Positions 36,682-44,472 of a DNA stretch of 64,000 nucleotides are shown one piece after another. The notes under the pieces were generated by a model. It made no database searches, was not told the DNA's origin, and saw only the letters and a program-made list of their open reading frames with translations. How positions within the stretch are numbered: position 1 is the first letter of the stretch; the number at the start of each line of letters is the position of its first letter. The DNA comes from Insulibacter thermoxylanivorax (lineage in GTDB: Bacteria; Bacillota; Bacilli; Paenibacillales; DA-C8): positions 1 to 64,000 of the forward strand of contig NZ_BMAQ01000008.1 in NCBI RefSeq assembly GCF_015472005.1, written 5' to 3'. The position numbers and the translations under genes were made by a program.

Positions 36682-36722
36682 AGAAGCCGCGCTAGCTGGG
36701 AGTGCGGCTTCTGTTGTTTTTC
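36682..36722 (+). terminator. Terminator of the oxidoreductase gene
   Basis: AGAAGCCGC (36682-36690) pairs with GCGGCTTCT (36704-36712), followed by GTTGTTTTT. Confidence 0.85.
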
Positions 36723-36957
36723 GGGATGAGGATGGTTGGCTCCATGGAGCATGAGCAGGAGAACGAATATATCGATTGATAATGTGTAGAAATTGACAAT
36801 GTAGAGGGATTTTTATAATGTAGACAAAAAATGAAGCCCGTTTCATAACAGCGAGGGTTCTTCAATCCGCATCATGCACGGGGACATAATCGATGAGGAA
36901 GCGCACAGAGCTTATGTCGAGGTTAATCATCCGCGGCAGCACCGGTCCGGCGCGACT

Positions 36958-37010
36958 GAGACGACAATGATTAACGTCTCGCACGCCAAGACGATTATGT
37001 CTGTCGTTTC
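36958..37010. repeat. Palindromic repeat cluster 3 (2 decayed units)
   Basis: GAGACGACAATGATTAACG plus TCTC (36958-36980) and a weaker AAGACGATTATGTCTGTCG plus TTTC (36988-37010) keep the 23-bp core length of the family, but are only 30 bp apart. A remnant GACGTCTC lies near 37035. The rest of the 543-bp gap (36659-37201) has no gene. Confidence 0.6.
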
Positions 37011-37201
37011 ATATGTCTGCCGACTCATTCATCAGACGTCTCAAGCACCGGATCTGCTCGTCTGCATGTTCATGCGCACATGTCAATGGGTTGTCTATCA
37101 GTCAGTTTTTGCTGGCTTTTTTTCGTGATACAATATAACTATGTGAAAGAATGATCAAGGGATGCAATTCGTCCCAAATAAAACTTAGAGGTGTGCTGGA
37201 C

Positions 37202-38044
37202 ATGATCAAAATAACCGCAGATAGTACATGTGATCTATCACCTGAAATTATTGAAAGTTTAGGTATTCAGATCGTTCCCTTGCATATCGTCGTTGGGGAC
37301 AAGACTTTCGACGACGGGGTGAATATTAAGCCCGAAGATATTTTCCGCTATACAGAGGAAGAAGGGATCCATTGCAAGACCGCTGCGGCTAACTTGTTCG
37401 AATATACGAATCTGTTCCAAGAGCTGTCGAGTCAATACGAGGCGGTCATCCATATCAACATCAGTTCGGAATTCTCTTCCAGTCATCAGAATGCGAAGAT
37501 GGCAGCGGCGGAATTTGACAATGTCTATGTGGTTGATTCGCGCAATCTCTCAACGGGCAGCGGGCATCTGGTGATGGATGCGGCGCTGATGGCGAAGGAA
37601 GGTTATTCCGCTGAGGAGATCTGCCGCAAGTTAGAAGAGACCGCAGCCAAGGTGGAAGCAAGCTTCGTCATAGACAAACTCGACTATTTACATAAAGGCG
37701 GACGCTGCTCCGGCTTGGAAGCTTTCGGAGCGAAGCTGCTGCAGATCAAGCCATGTATCGAGGTCGTCGACGGCAAGATGCAGGTCGGCAAGAAATACCG
37801 CGGCAACCTGGCCCGCTGCTTGGACAACTATGTGAAGGATCGGCTGAGCGGCAGGACTGACATCGATTACAGCCGGATCTTCATCACCTATTCCAGTATT
37901 CCTGAGGATGTCCTAGAGAAGGTCAAGGAGTCGGTGGCCAGCTTCGGCCCCTTCGAAGAAATCATCGTCACGCGTGCCGGCTGCACCATCACCAGCCACT
38001 GCGGTCCGAATACCCTAGGCATCCTGTTCAAACGCAAGGAATAA
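37202..38044 (+). CDS. DegV-family fatty-acid-binding protein, copy 2
   Basis: This second DegV paralogue (280 aa) has ITADSTCDLSPEIIESLG, ISSEFSSSHQNAKMAA, DSRNLSTGSGHLVMDAAL and the lid FVIDKLDYLHKGGRCSGLEA. It is clearly different from copy 1, so the two may prefer different fatty acids, as reported for FakB1 and FakB2. ATG 37202 has TTAGAGGTG upstream; an earlier in-frame ATG at 37151 lacks a ribosome site. Confidence 0.88.
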   Translation: MIKITADSTCDLSPEIIESLGIQIVPLHIVVGDKTFDDGVNIKPEDIFRYTEEEGIHCKTAAANLFEYTNLFQELSSQYEAVIHINISSEFSSSHQNAKMAAAEFDNVYVVDSRNLSTGSGHLVMDAALMAKEGYSAEEICRKLEETAAKVEASFVIDKLDYLHKGGRCSGLEAFGAKLLQIKPCIEVVDGKMQVGKKYRGNLARCLDNYVKDRLSGRTDIDYSRIFITYSSIPEDVLEKVKESVASFGPFEEIIVTRAGCTITSHCGPNTLGILFKRKE

Positions 38045-38182
38045 TTCGGCGGTCATGCCAGATATATAGGAAAGATCATGGATGAATGGTGGAGGTTCCA
38101 GCGTGAATGCAAGAGGACGCTGCAAAGCCGTTCAAAACCAGCGATAAGCTATACCCAACCATTCCAAGGGAGATGACACCGC

Positions 38183-38950
38183 ATGGCATGTTCTGATCAT
38201 CAGCAGGCCGTGGGCTGTAATCCTTCATCCTGCAAGGATGACTCTGTCACGAATCAGTCCTGTACGCATCATTCCTGCATAGCGATCGTGCCGATCTTCA
38301 ATCATCTCGATGATCAGCAGATGCAGGAGATCGGCAAGGCGGTCCGTCCGGCAGTGTATAAGAAGAACGAGCTGATCTATCGAGCGGGTGATCCCTCGGA
38401 AGCCCTGTATATCGTCAATAAAGGCAAGATTAAGATCTACCGTTTGTCGGAGTCCGGCAAGGAGCAGATCCACCGGATCTTGACGGCGGGGGATTTTGCG
38501 GGGGAACTTGCACTGTTCAAGGAGACGACGCACGATTCCTATGCGGAGGCGCTGGAGGATACTCAGGTATGTATTATCAGACGAGAAGACATGCAGCATT
38601 ATCTGCTGCAATATCCGGCGATCGCGCTGAAGATCTTACATGAACTGTCACAGCGGCTGGAAGCCGCAGAGATCCAGGCGGCCCGCTTCTCCAGTGAGAA
38701 GACGGACACGAGGATCGCCTTGTACTTGGCTGAATGCGCAGATGCGGATGGGAGTGCGGACGGGAATTCGGATCAGCCGAATCTGGAATTCGAGCTGCCG
38801 ATGAGCCGCAAAGATCTTGCATCCTACCTCGGGACGACGCCTGAGACGATCAGCCGCAAGCTGGCTGAATTCGAGGAAGCCGGCTATATCGAGCAGATCA
38901 CCCATCGCAGGATTCGCATACGGGATCTCGATGGTTTGCTCATGATTTGA
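38183..38950 (+). CDS. Crp/Fnr-family regulator with cysteine-rich N-terminus
   Basis: The 255-aa protein has a cyclic-nucleotide-type sensor domain (GDPSEALYIVNKGKIKIYR, GDFAGELALF), a long dimer helix and a C-terminal winged helix with SRKDLASYLGTTPETISRKL. The first 32 residues contain five cysteines (3, 12, 17, 27 and 32). In FNR, N-terminal cysteines bind an oxygen-sensitive 4Fe-4S cluster, so a redox or oxygen sensor is plausible but not proven. Start ATG 38183 follows AAGGGAGATGACACCGC. The regulated genes are unknown. Confidence 0.85.
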   Translation: MACSDHQQAVGCNPSSCKDDSVTNQSCTHHSCIAIVPIFNHLDDQQMQEIGKAVRPAVYKKNELIYRAGDPSEALYIVNKGKIKIYRLSESGKEQIHRILTAGDFAGELALFKETTHDSYAEALEDTQVCIIRREDMQHYLLQYPAIALKILHELSQRLEAAEIQAARFSSEKTDTRIALYLAECADADGSADGNSDQPNLEFELPMSRKDLASYLGTTPETISRKLAEFEEAGYIEQITHRRIRIRDLDGLLMI

Positions 38951-39002
38951 ATAAGGAAAATACTGACTTTTGGGGAATCCTTTTTCTTGGTGTTCATATG
39001 GT

Positions 39003-39197
39003 TCAATCGGCACCTCGCATGAAGCTGTGGATGTTCTTAGAAGCTGAGAACAGGATAATGGCCAGTACGATGGCAGTTCCGCCGAACAATCCGAAGTATA
39101 AGGTCTCATTATCCGGGGTATAGAACTTCACGAGCTGTGCGTTCATCGCTTGGGCAGCGGAGTTGGACAGGAACCAGCATATCCAAGCGGCAAGAAA
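39003..39197 (-). pseudogene. 3' remnant of a POT-family peptide transporter (dtpT-like)
   Basis: Read on the minus strand, about 64 codons end at TGA 39003-39005 and match the last part of proton-dependent oligopeptide transporters: AWICWFLSNSAAQAMNAQLV, then FYTPDNETLYFGLFGG and AIVLAIILFSASKNIHSFM. There is no start codon, and the rest of the gene (about 400 residues) is missing. The homology begins right at the terminator hairpin of the LysM-3D gene, so a deletion or insertion joined them. Family assignment is by remembered sequence pattern. Confidence 0.7.
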
Positions 39198-39223
39198 GCC
39201 CCGAAGCAGATGCTTCAGGGCTT
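39196..39223 (-). terminator. Terminator of the LysM-3D gene
   Basis: AAGCCC (39196-39201) pairs with GGGCTT (39218-39223), with GAAGCA/TGCTTC inside. The stop codon lies within the stem. On the minus strand TTTCTT follows. Confidence 0.65.
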
Positions 39224-40147
39224 GGCTGAGGCGATCCGAACATCGTCCCGCTTGTCAGGTCCGAGGACAAACACTCGCACATTCTCCTTCACGCCGAAGG
39301 CCAGCGCTTCTTCCAAATCGGGAATATAGATGTCGATCTTATGTCCCTTGATCGCTGAACCGGTATCCTCTGCTTTGCGCAGCCCGATACCTTCGATATA
39401 GACCAAGCTTCCCAGAGGGATCACATCCGGATCGACGGCGATCGTATGATTCTCCTTCACTTTCGCACCGCTGGCTGTGATGCCGTAAGCCGGATGGGAC
39501 GGGGTCTTGCCCGTGGACTCGTAACCGGCTGTATAAGCGGTGAGCGTAGCATAGAATACATCGGTAATCTGCTTGCTGCTGCTCAGCCATGCAGCGAGAT
39601 CCTGATCCGGCTTTACAGCAGGAATGCTGAGTACCTGTCCAATCTGCAATTTGGAAGGATCGGTGATTTTGTTGTGAAGCCTAAGCGCATCTACGGATAC
39701 ACCGAACATTTTGGAGATGCGGTACAGCGTGTCTCCCTTCTTCACGACATAGCTGGCTTCTGTATGTTTGGCGTTTGCTGAAGCAGCTTGCACATCGCCG
39801 CTGCGTTCCTCGCTGCCCAGCGTTTGATAGGAATTCAGCATGTACTGATCGACAATATAGCTGGGGATATAGGAGCGAGCGGTGTTCACCGCTGTTGTAG
39901 GATATTGATAGAAATAGGCTTGTAATTCCTCCAGCATGATCTCTGGAAAAGCTGTTGTACCGGCGCTGTGGTTTATTTTGCCGCCGTGTTTCTGATAGAT
40001 CGATTTCTCACTTGGTACATAAGTATAAGAATGTTCGGGTTTCCGTACTTGCGCCATTCCCCATGCCGGTGTGGTGATCATCAGCAGTACGAGCAGCCAC
40101 AAACCGGCACCGGCGATCCTTTTTCTTAACATTGGTATATCTCCCAT
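39215..40147 (-). CDS. Secreted LysM and 3D-domain protein (YocH-like)
   Basis: The 310-aa protein is exported (hydrophobic stretch GLWLLVLLMITTPAWG near residues 15-30). A LysM domain (about 132-176, YVVKKGDTLYRISKMFGV) binds peptidoglycan. The C-terminal 3D domain (about 200-300), named after three aspartates, has TAYTAGYESTG, AVDPDVIPLGS and EDTGSAIKGHKIDIY, as in lytic-transglycosylase-like Rpf/MltA/YocH proteins. It probably remodels cell wall. ATG 40147 or 40132 may be the start. A 10-bp inverted repeat lies upstream. Confidence 0.88.
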   Translation of the reverse strand: MGDIPMLRKRIAGAGLWLLVLLMITTPAWGMAQVRKPEHSYTYVPSEKSIYQKHGGKINHSAGTTAFPEIMLEELQAYFYQYPTTAVNTARSYIPSYIVDQYMLNSYQTLGSEERSGDVQAASANAKHTEASYVVKKGDTLYRISKMFGVSVDALRLHNKITDPSKLQIGQVLSIPAVKPDQDLAAWLSSSKQITDVFYATLTAYTAGYESTGKTPSHPAYGITASGAKVKENHTIAVDPDVIPLGSLVYIEGIGLRKAEDTGSAIKGHKIDIYIPDLEEALAFGVKENVRVFVLGPDKRDDVRIASAKP

Positions 40148-40175
40148 CCTCCCTTAACCTCATATTTCATAAATG

Positions 40176-40232
40176 GGTTTGATAGGATTAGAATTTCCGT
40201 TTTATTTCATTTTTATACATTTCTATCAAACC
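40176..40232. promoter_or_regulatory. Widely spaced perfect inverted repeat upstream of LysM-3D gene
   Basis: GGTTTGATAG (40176-40185) and CTATCAAACC (40223-40232) are perfect complements with 37 A/T-rich bases between. It may be a pair of operator half-sites or a leader hairpin. Confidence 0.5.
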
Positions 40233-40253
40233 GATGGTAGATGGACGGGAGAA

Positions 40254-40304
40254 TAAAAAAGGGCGTCCATCAGCTGGTATCTGCCAACTGATAGGACAGC
40301 CCTT
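40254..40304 (-). terminator. Terminator of the P-type ATPase gene
   Basis: GGGCGTCCATCAG (40261-40273) pairs with CTGATAGGACAGCCC (40288-40302) with small mismatches. On the minus strand a T6 run (complement of 40255-40260) follows. Confidence 0.8.
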
Positions 40305-40331
40305 ATTGGGATTCTCGAGACTTGCCTGGTA

Positions 40332-42986
40332 TTAAGCTTCGCGCATACGCATGAAGATCTTGATGATCTCATTGACGATCAGCGGCAGGAAGGCCAGCCC
40401 GATCGCGGTGCCCCAGTCAGCCAGGGAGATCGGCTGCATGCCAAATGCGGCCGCGAGGACCGGGATATTGATGACGAGAACTTGCAGCAGCAAGCCGATG
40501 ATGATGGCGCCGATCAAGTATTTGTTGGAGAAGAGTCCGATCTGGAAGATGGACTTGGTGTTGTTGCGTTTGGCCAAGGAATAGAACAACTGCGAAGCTG
40601 CCAATACGATGAAGGCCATCGTACGCCCATGGGCCAGTGCTTCAGCAGGGATATTCGCAGCGCTCAAGCTGTAACCTTCTGCGTTTAAGCCGATAGCGAA
40701 GGCGATGATGGTGATCAATCCGATCAAAAGACCGCCCAACGCTGCTCTTGTGCCGGCTCCGTGGGCGAAGAAGCTTTCCTTCGGATCGCGCGGCTTGCGC
40801 TTCATGACTTCCTTGTCGCCCGGGTCTACCCCCAGTGCGATCGCAGGCAGGGTATCGGTCAGCAGGTTGATCCATAGGATCTGAGTGGCGATCAGCGGCA
40901 CCGGCCAGAAGAACAGCACGGATGCGAGGATGGCCACGACTTCTCCAAGGTTGCAGGATAGCAGGAAGATAACGGATTTTTTGATATTCTCGTAGATGTT
41001 CCGTCCTTCCCGTACAGCGTGCACGATCGTCGTGAAGTTGTCGTCGGTCAGGATCATATCGCTGGCGCTCTTCGAGACATCGGTACCGGTGATGCCCATC
41101 GCTACACCGATGTCCGCACTCTTCAGGGAAGGCGCGTCATTGACGCCGTCACCGGTCATCGAGACGATGTTGCCTTGATCCTTGAGCGCCTTCACGATCT
41201 TCACCTTGTGCTCCGGCGAGACGCGGGCGAAGACGCGGTAATGGCTGATTCGCTTCGCGAACTTTTCATCCGTCAGCGCATCGATCTCCGCACCGGTCAT
41301 GCACTGCGTGATCGATTCAGCGATGCCGAGTTCCTTAGCGATGGCGAACGCGGTATTCTTGTGGTCGCCGGTGATCATGATCGGCGTGATGCCGGCCATC
41401 TTCGCCTCATGGATCGAATCCTTAACCTCCACGCGCGGCGGATCGATCATGCCCACGAAACCGATAACGGTAAGATCCTTCTCCATCTCTTCCGGCTCCA
41501 GGATGCGATCCGTTGTCTTGAATGCCGCACCAAGGACGCGCAGGGCATCATTGGACATCGCCTCGGAAGCTTCGAGATAACGCTGCTTCATCTCTTCCGT
41601 CAGCGGGACGATCTTGCCGCCTACCAAGGCGGTCGTGGAGATCTTCAAGATCTGGTCGATGGCTCCTTTGGTATGCACGCGGTAGCCCTCTTCCATCTGA
41701 TTCAATGTGGACATCAGTTTGCGATCCGAATCGAAGGGCCGTTCTCCGACGCGACGATATGTCGTATGCAGTGCCTCACGGGGGAGATTGAACCGCTCGC
41801 CCATGACGACCAGTGCGATCTCCGTAGGGTCGCCGGTTCCTTGCCCGTTCTCATAGGTGGCATCGGAGCAGAGCACGAAGGTTTTGATCAGCTCTTTCAC
41901 GTCCGGCGCGGCTTCGAAGCCCGAACCCGTATTGGGGACTTCAGCTTCATGATCCAGCGTAAAGTACTTGACCACGGTCATCTTGTTCTGGGTGAGGGTG
42001 CCTGTCTTGTCAGAGCAGATGATGTTGACCGAGCCCAGCGTCTCAACCGCAGGCAATTTCTTGACGATCGCATTGATCTTCGACATGCGGGTGACGCCCA
42101 GCGCGAGGACGATGGCGACAATCGCCGGCAGCCCTTCTGGAATAGCAGCCACGGCCAGGCTGATCGCGGTGAGGAACATATCGAACAAGTCTCGTCCTTG
42201 CAGCCAGCCGATGATGAAGATCAGCGCACAGATGGCGATGGCGATCGTGCCCAGGGTCTTGCCGAGTTCACCCAATCTTCTTTGCAGCGGCGTTAGATCC
42301 TGGGTATCTTCGTCGAGAATCTTGGCGATCTTGCCCATCTCGGTCTCCATCGCTGTTCTAACGACGACCCCTTCACCTCTGCCGTATGTAACGAGTGTCG
42401 ACATGAAGGCCATGTTGGATTTGTCGCCGACAGGGGTCTTCGGATCCTCGTGGATGGCATCGGCATCCTTGTCCGATGGGACGGACTCCCCCGTCAGGGC
42501 GGATTCTTCGATCTGCAGGTTCACCGATTCGAGAAGCCGCAGATCCGCGGGTATGTATCGTCCAGCATCCAAGATGACGATATCTCCGGGTACGACCTCG
42601 TGGGATGGGACCTCGACGATTTTGCCGTCCCGCCGCACCAATGCCGTCGGAGTAGTCATCTGCTGCAACGCTTCTATCGCTTTTTCGGCTTTGTGCTCTT
42701 GGGCGACGCCGATGATCGCGTTCAATATGACGACGAGCAGGATGATGATCGTATCCACATACTCGCCTACGACGAGCGTGATCAGCGCTGCTCCTAAGAG
42801 AACATAGATGAGCCAATCTTTCAGCTGCGCGAAGAAAAGCGAGATTAAACTCTTCTTCGGCTTACCCTTCAGCTTGTTCTCCCCGTACTTTTCCAGCCGG
42901 GACTTGGCTTCGGCGGATGAGAGACCGACTGATGGATCGACGCCTAATTCTTCCAGAGTTTCTTCTTTGGTTTTTGCGAACCACAT
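40332..42986 (-). CDS. Cation-translocating P-type ATPase, Ca2+-ATPase type
   Basis: This P-type (P2A) pump of 884 aa uses ATP to move calcium, or possibly another divalent cation, out of the cytoplasm. The phosphorylated aspartate is Asp326 in CSDKTGTLTQ; the hinge motif is MTGDGVNDAPSLKSADIGVA; TGES (SALTGESVPSD) is the actuator loop; and M4 carries AAIPEGLPAIVA as in SERCA/PMR1-like pumps. The N-terminus is the short cation ATPase N domain. ATG 42986 has GAGGTG about 9 bp upstream; GTG 42998 would add four residues. It faces away from htpG across a 1.5-kb repeat-rich gap. Confidence 0.92.
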   Translation of the reverse strand: MWFAKTKEETLEELGVDPSVGLSSAEAKSRLEKYGENKLKGKPKKSLISLFFAQLKDWLIYVLLGAALITLVVGEYVDTIIILLVVILNAIIGVAQEHKAEKAIEALQQMTTPTALVRRDGKIVEVPSHEVVPGDIVILDAGRYIPADLRLLESVNLQIEESALTGESVPSDKDADAIHEDPKTPVGDKSNMAFMSTLVTYGRGEGVVVRTAMETEMGKIAKILDEDTQDLTPLQRRLGELGKTLGTIAIAICALIFIIGWLQGRDLFDMFLTAISLAVAAIPEGLPAIVAIVLALGVTRMSKINAIVKKLPAVETLGSVNIICSDKTGTLTQNKMTVVKYFTLDHEAEVPNTGSGFEAAPDVKELIKTFVLCSDATYENGQGTGDPTEIALVVMGERFNLPREALHTTYRRVGERPFDSDRKLMSTLNQMEEGYRVHTKGAIDQILKISTTALVGGKIVPLTEEMKQRYLEASEAMSNDALRVLGAAFKTTDRILEPEEMEKDLTVIGFVGMIDPPRVEVKDSIHEAKMAGITPIMITGDHKNTAFAIAKELGIAESITQCMTGAEIDALTDEKFAKRISHYRVFARVSPEHKVKIVKALKDQGNIVSMTGDGVNDAPSLKSADIGVAMGITGTDVSKSASDMILTDDNFTTIVHAVREGRNIYENIKKSVIFLLSCNLGEVVAILASVLFFWPVPLIATQILWINLLTDTLPAIALGVDPGDKEVMKRKPRDPKESFFAHGAGTRAALGGLLIGLITIIAFAIGLNAEGYSLSAANIPAEALAHGRTMAFIVLAASQLFYSLAKRNNTKSIFQIGLFSNKYLIGAIIIGLLLQVLVINIPVLAAAFGMQPISLADWGTAIGLAFLPLIVNEIIKIFMRMREA

Positions 42987-43384
42987 CAACAGCAACACCT
43001 CGAGTTTGTTATTTGGTTCATATGTTTAGAAGGTCATATTTTTATTGTACTCGATCTAATTCATTCTTAGCCAATTATGAGCTGTTACGATATCTTGACG
43101 ACATGCAGAAAGTGCTCCTGATGAGGGCGTTTTCGCTGTGATATATTGCATGGAAGAATGGCGAGATCGGCGGGAGGGAGAAGAGAGAGCCTTGACGGAT
43201 GGAGTGGAGTTCGGGAGGAGGAAGAAAAAGGGTAGTTTTGACGGGATGGAGTGAGGCAGCGTGAGGAGGCTGGGAGGGCCTCGGCAGCTTCGGCAGGATG
43301 AGGTGGATTAGGCGGATGGAAGGAAAGAGCTCAGCAGGATGGGGTAGAGGCAGCGTGAGGAAGGAGAGATTGGAGGGAGAGGGT
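42987..43384. other. Gene-free purine-rich stretch before repeat cluster 4
   Basis: About 400 bp with long G/A-rich runs (GGAGGAAGAAAAAGGG, GGAGAGATTGGAGGGAGAGG) on the + strand from 43150 on. No gene, promoter pair or hairpin stands out; the ATPase promoter should lie near 43000-43060. Confidence 0.5.
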
Positions 43385-44100
43385 GAGTCGACAAGAAGTG
43401 TTCTCAGCGTGTGCGTGAGCTGGAACGGTGTGTGAGGACGGTGCGTGAGCCGACAAGAAGTGTTGACTCAGCGTGGGCGGAGGGGGAACGGTGTGTGAGC
43501 CGACAAGAAGTGTTGACTCAGCGTGTGCGGAGGGGGAACGGTGTGTGAGCCGACAAGAAGTGTTGACTCAGCGTGTGTGTGAGCGGGAAGGGTGCGTGAG
43601 TCGACAAGAAGTGTTGACTCAGTGTGTGCGGTGGCGGGAACGGTGTGTGAGCCGACAGAAAGTGTTGACTCAGCGTGTGCGTGAGCGGGAACGGTGTGTG
43701 AGCCGAAGAAAGTGTTGACTCGGCGTGTGCGGTGGCGGGATCAGTGCGTGAGCCGACAGAAAGTGTTGACTCGGCGTGTGCGGTGGCGGGATCAGTGCGT
43801 GAGCCGACAGAAAGTGTTGATTCAGTGTGTGCGGAGGGAGAACGGTGCGTGAGAACGGTTCGTGAGCCGACAGAAAGTGTTGACTCAGCGTGTGCGTGAG
43901 CGGGAACGGTGTGTGAGTCGACAAGAAGTGTTGACTCAGCGTGTGTGTGAGCGGGAACGGTGCGTGAGTCGACAAGAAGTGTTGGCTCGGCGTGTGCGGT
44001 GGCGGGAACGGTGTGTGAGCCGACAGAAAGTGTTGATTCAGTGTGTGCGGAGGGGGAACGGTGCGTGAGAACGGTTCGTGAGCCGACAGAAAGTATTGAC
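43385..44100. repeat. Palindromic repeat cluster 4 (14 units)
   Basis: Units start at 43385, 43447, 43497, 43547, 43598, 43647, 43700, 43750, 43801, 43864, 43915, 43965, 44017 and 44078, mostly 49-53 bp apart (two gaps of about 61-63). Cores have arms GAGCCGACA or GAGTCGACA and TGTTGACTC around AGAAG or GAAAG. Linkers such as AGCGTGTGCGGAGGGGGAAC and GGTGTGT repeat nearly unchanged. The cluster lies between the P-ATPase and htpG, which are transcribed away from it. Confidence 0.93.
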
Positions 44101-44204
44101 TCAGCGTGTGCGGAGGTGGGATCATTGCATGAACCAACAGAATCTGTCGATCAGCGTACGAAAAAATGCAAGCTACAAGACACGGGCACAACCGGCATGT
44201 TTAA

Positions 44205-44270
44205 TTGACATCAAAAATATGCCTAGGTAATATAAATTAGAGATTAGCAGTCCCTGGTCTAGAGTGCTAA
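44205..44270 (+). promoter_or_regulatory. htpG promoter with CIRCE operator
   Basis: TTGACA (44205-44210) and TAATAT (44228-44233) are 17 bp apart. Eleven bases on lies TTAGCAGTC-N9-GAGTGCTAA (44244-44270), the CIRCE element bound by HrcA, with one mismatch in the left arm. The transcript start should fall at or just before the operator. A leader of about 200 nt follows. Confidence 0.9.
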
Positions 44271-44472
44271 CACAGAGGTGTGGCCAGAAACGTAACTTAA
44301 GAGCAGCGCATAGATATCATAAAACATTACGAGCAGCAACAATACGAGACGTCGCAACATACTGTACAACTCCAAGACCGGACTGCCTTTCGAAGATCGG
44401 GTTATATCTTGCACCCCATGCCACGTTGCATGATGCAGGTGCAATTAGATATGTACGGAAAGGAGATCATCC

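Noticed and set aside
41019-42296. 425-aa antisense frame opposite the P-type ATPase
   Set aside because: Shadow frame; the ATPase motifs lie on the other strand.
43473-44191. Repetitive open frames on both strands (CVSRQEVLTQRV-type and HTLSQHFLSAH-type)
   Set aside because: They arise because the 51-bp repeat unit is a multiple of three, keeping frames open; composition is unlike a real protein and no ribosome site exists.
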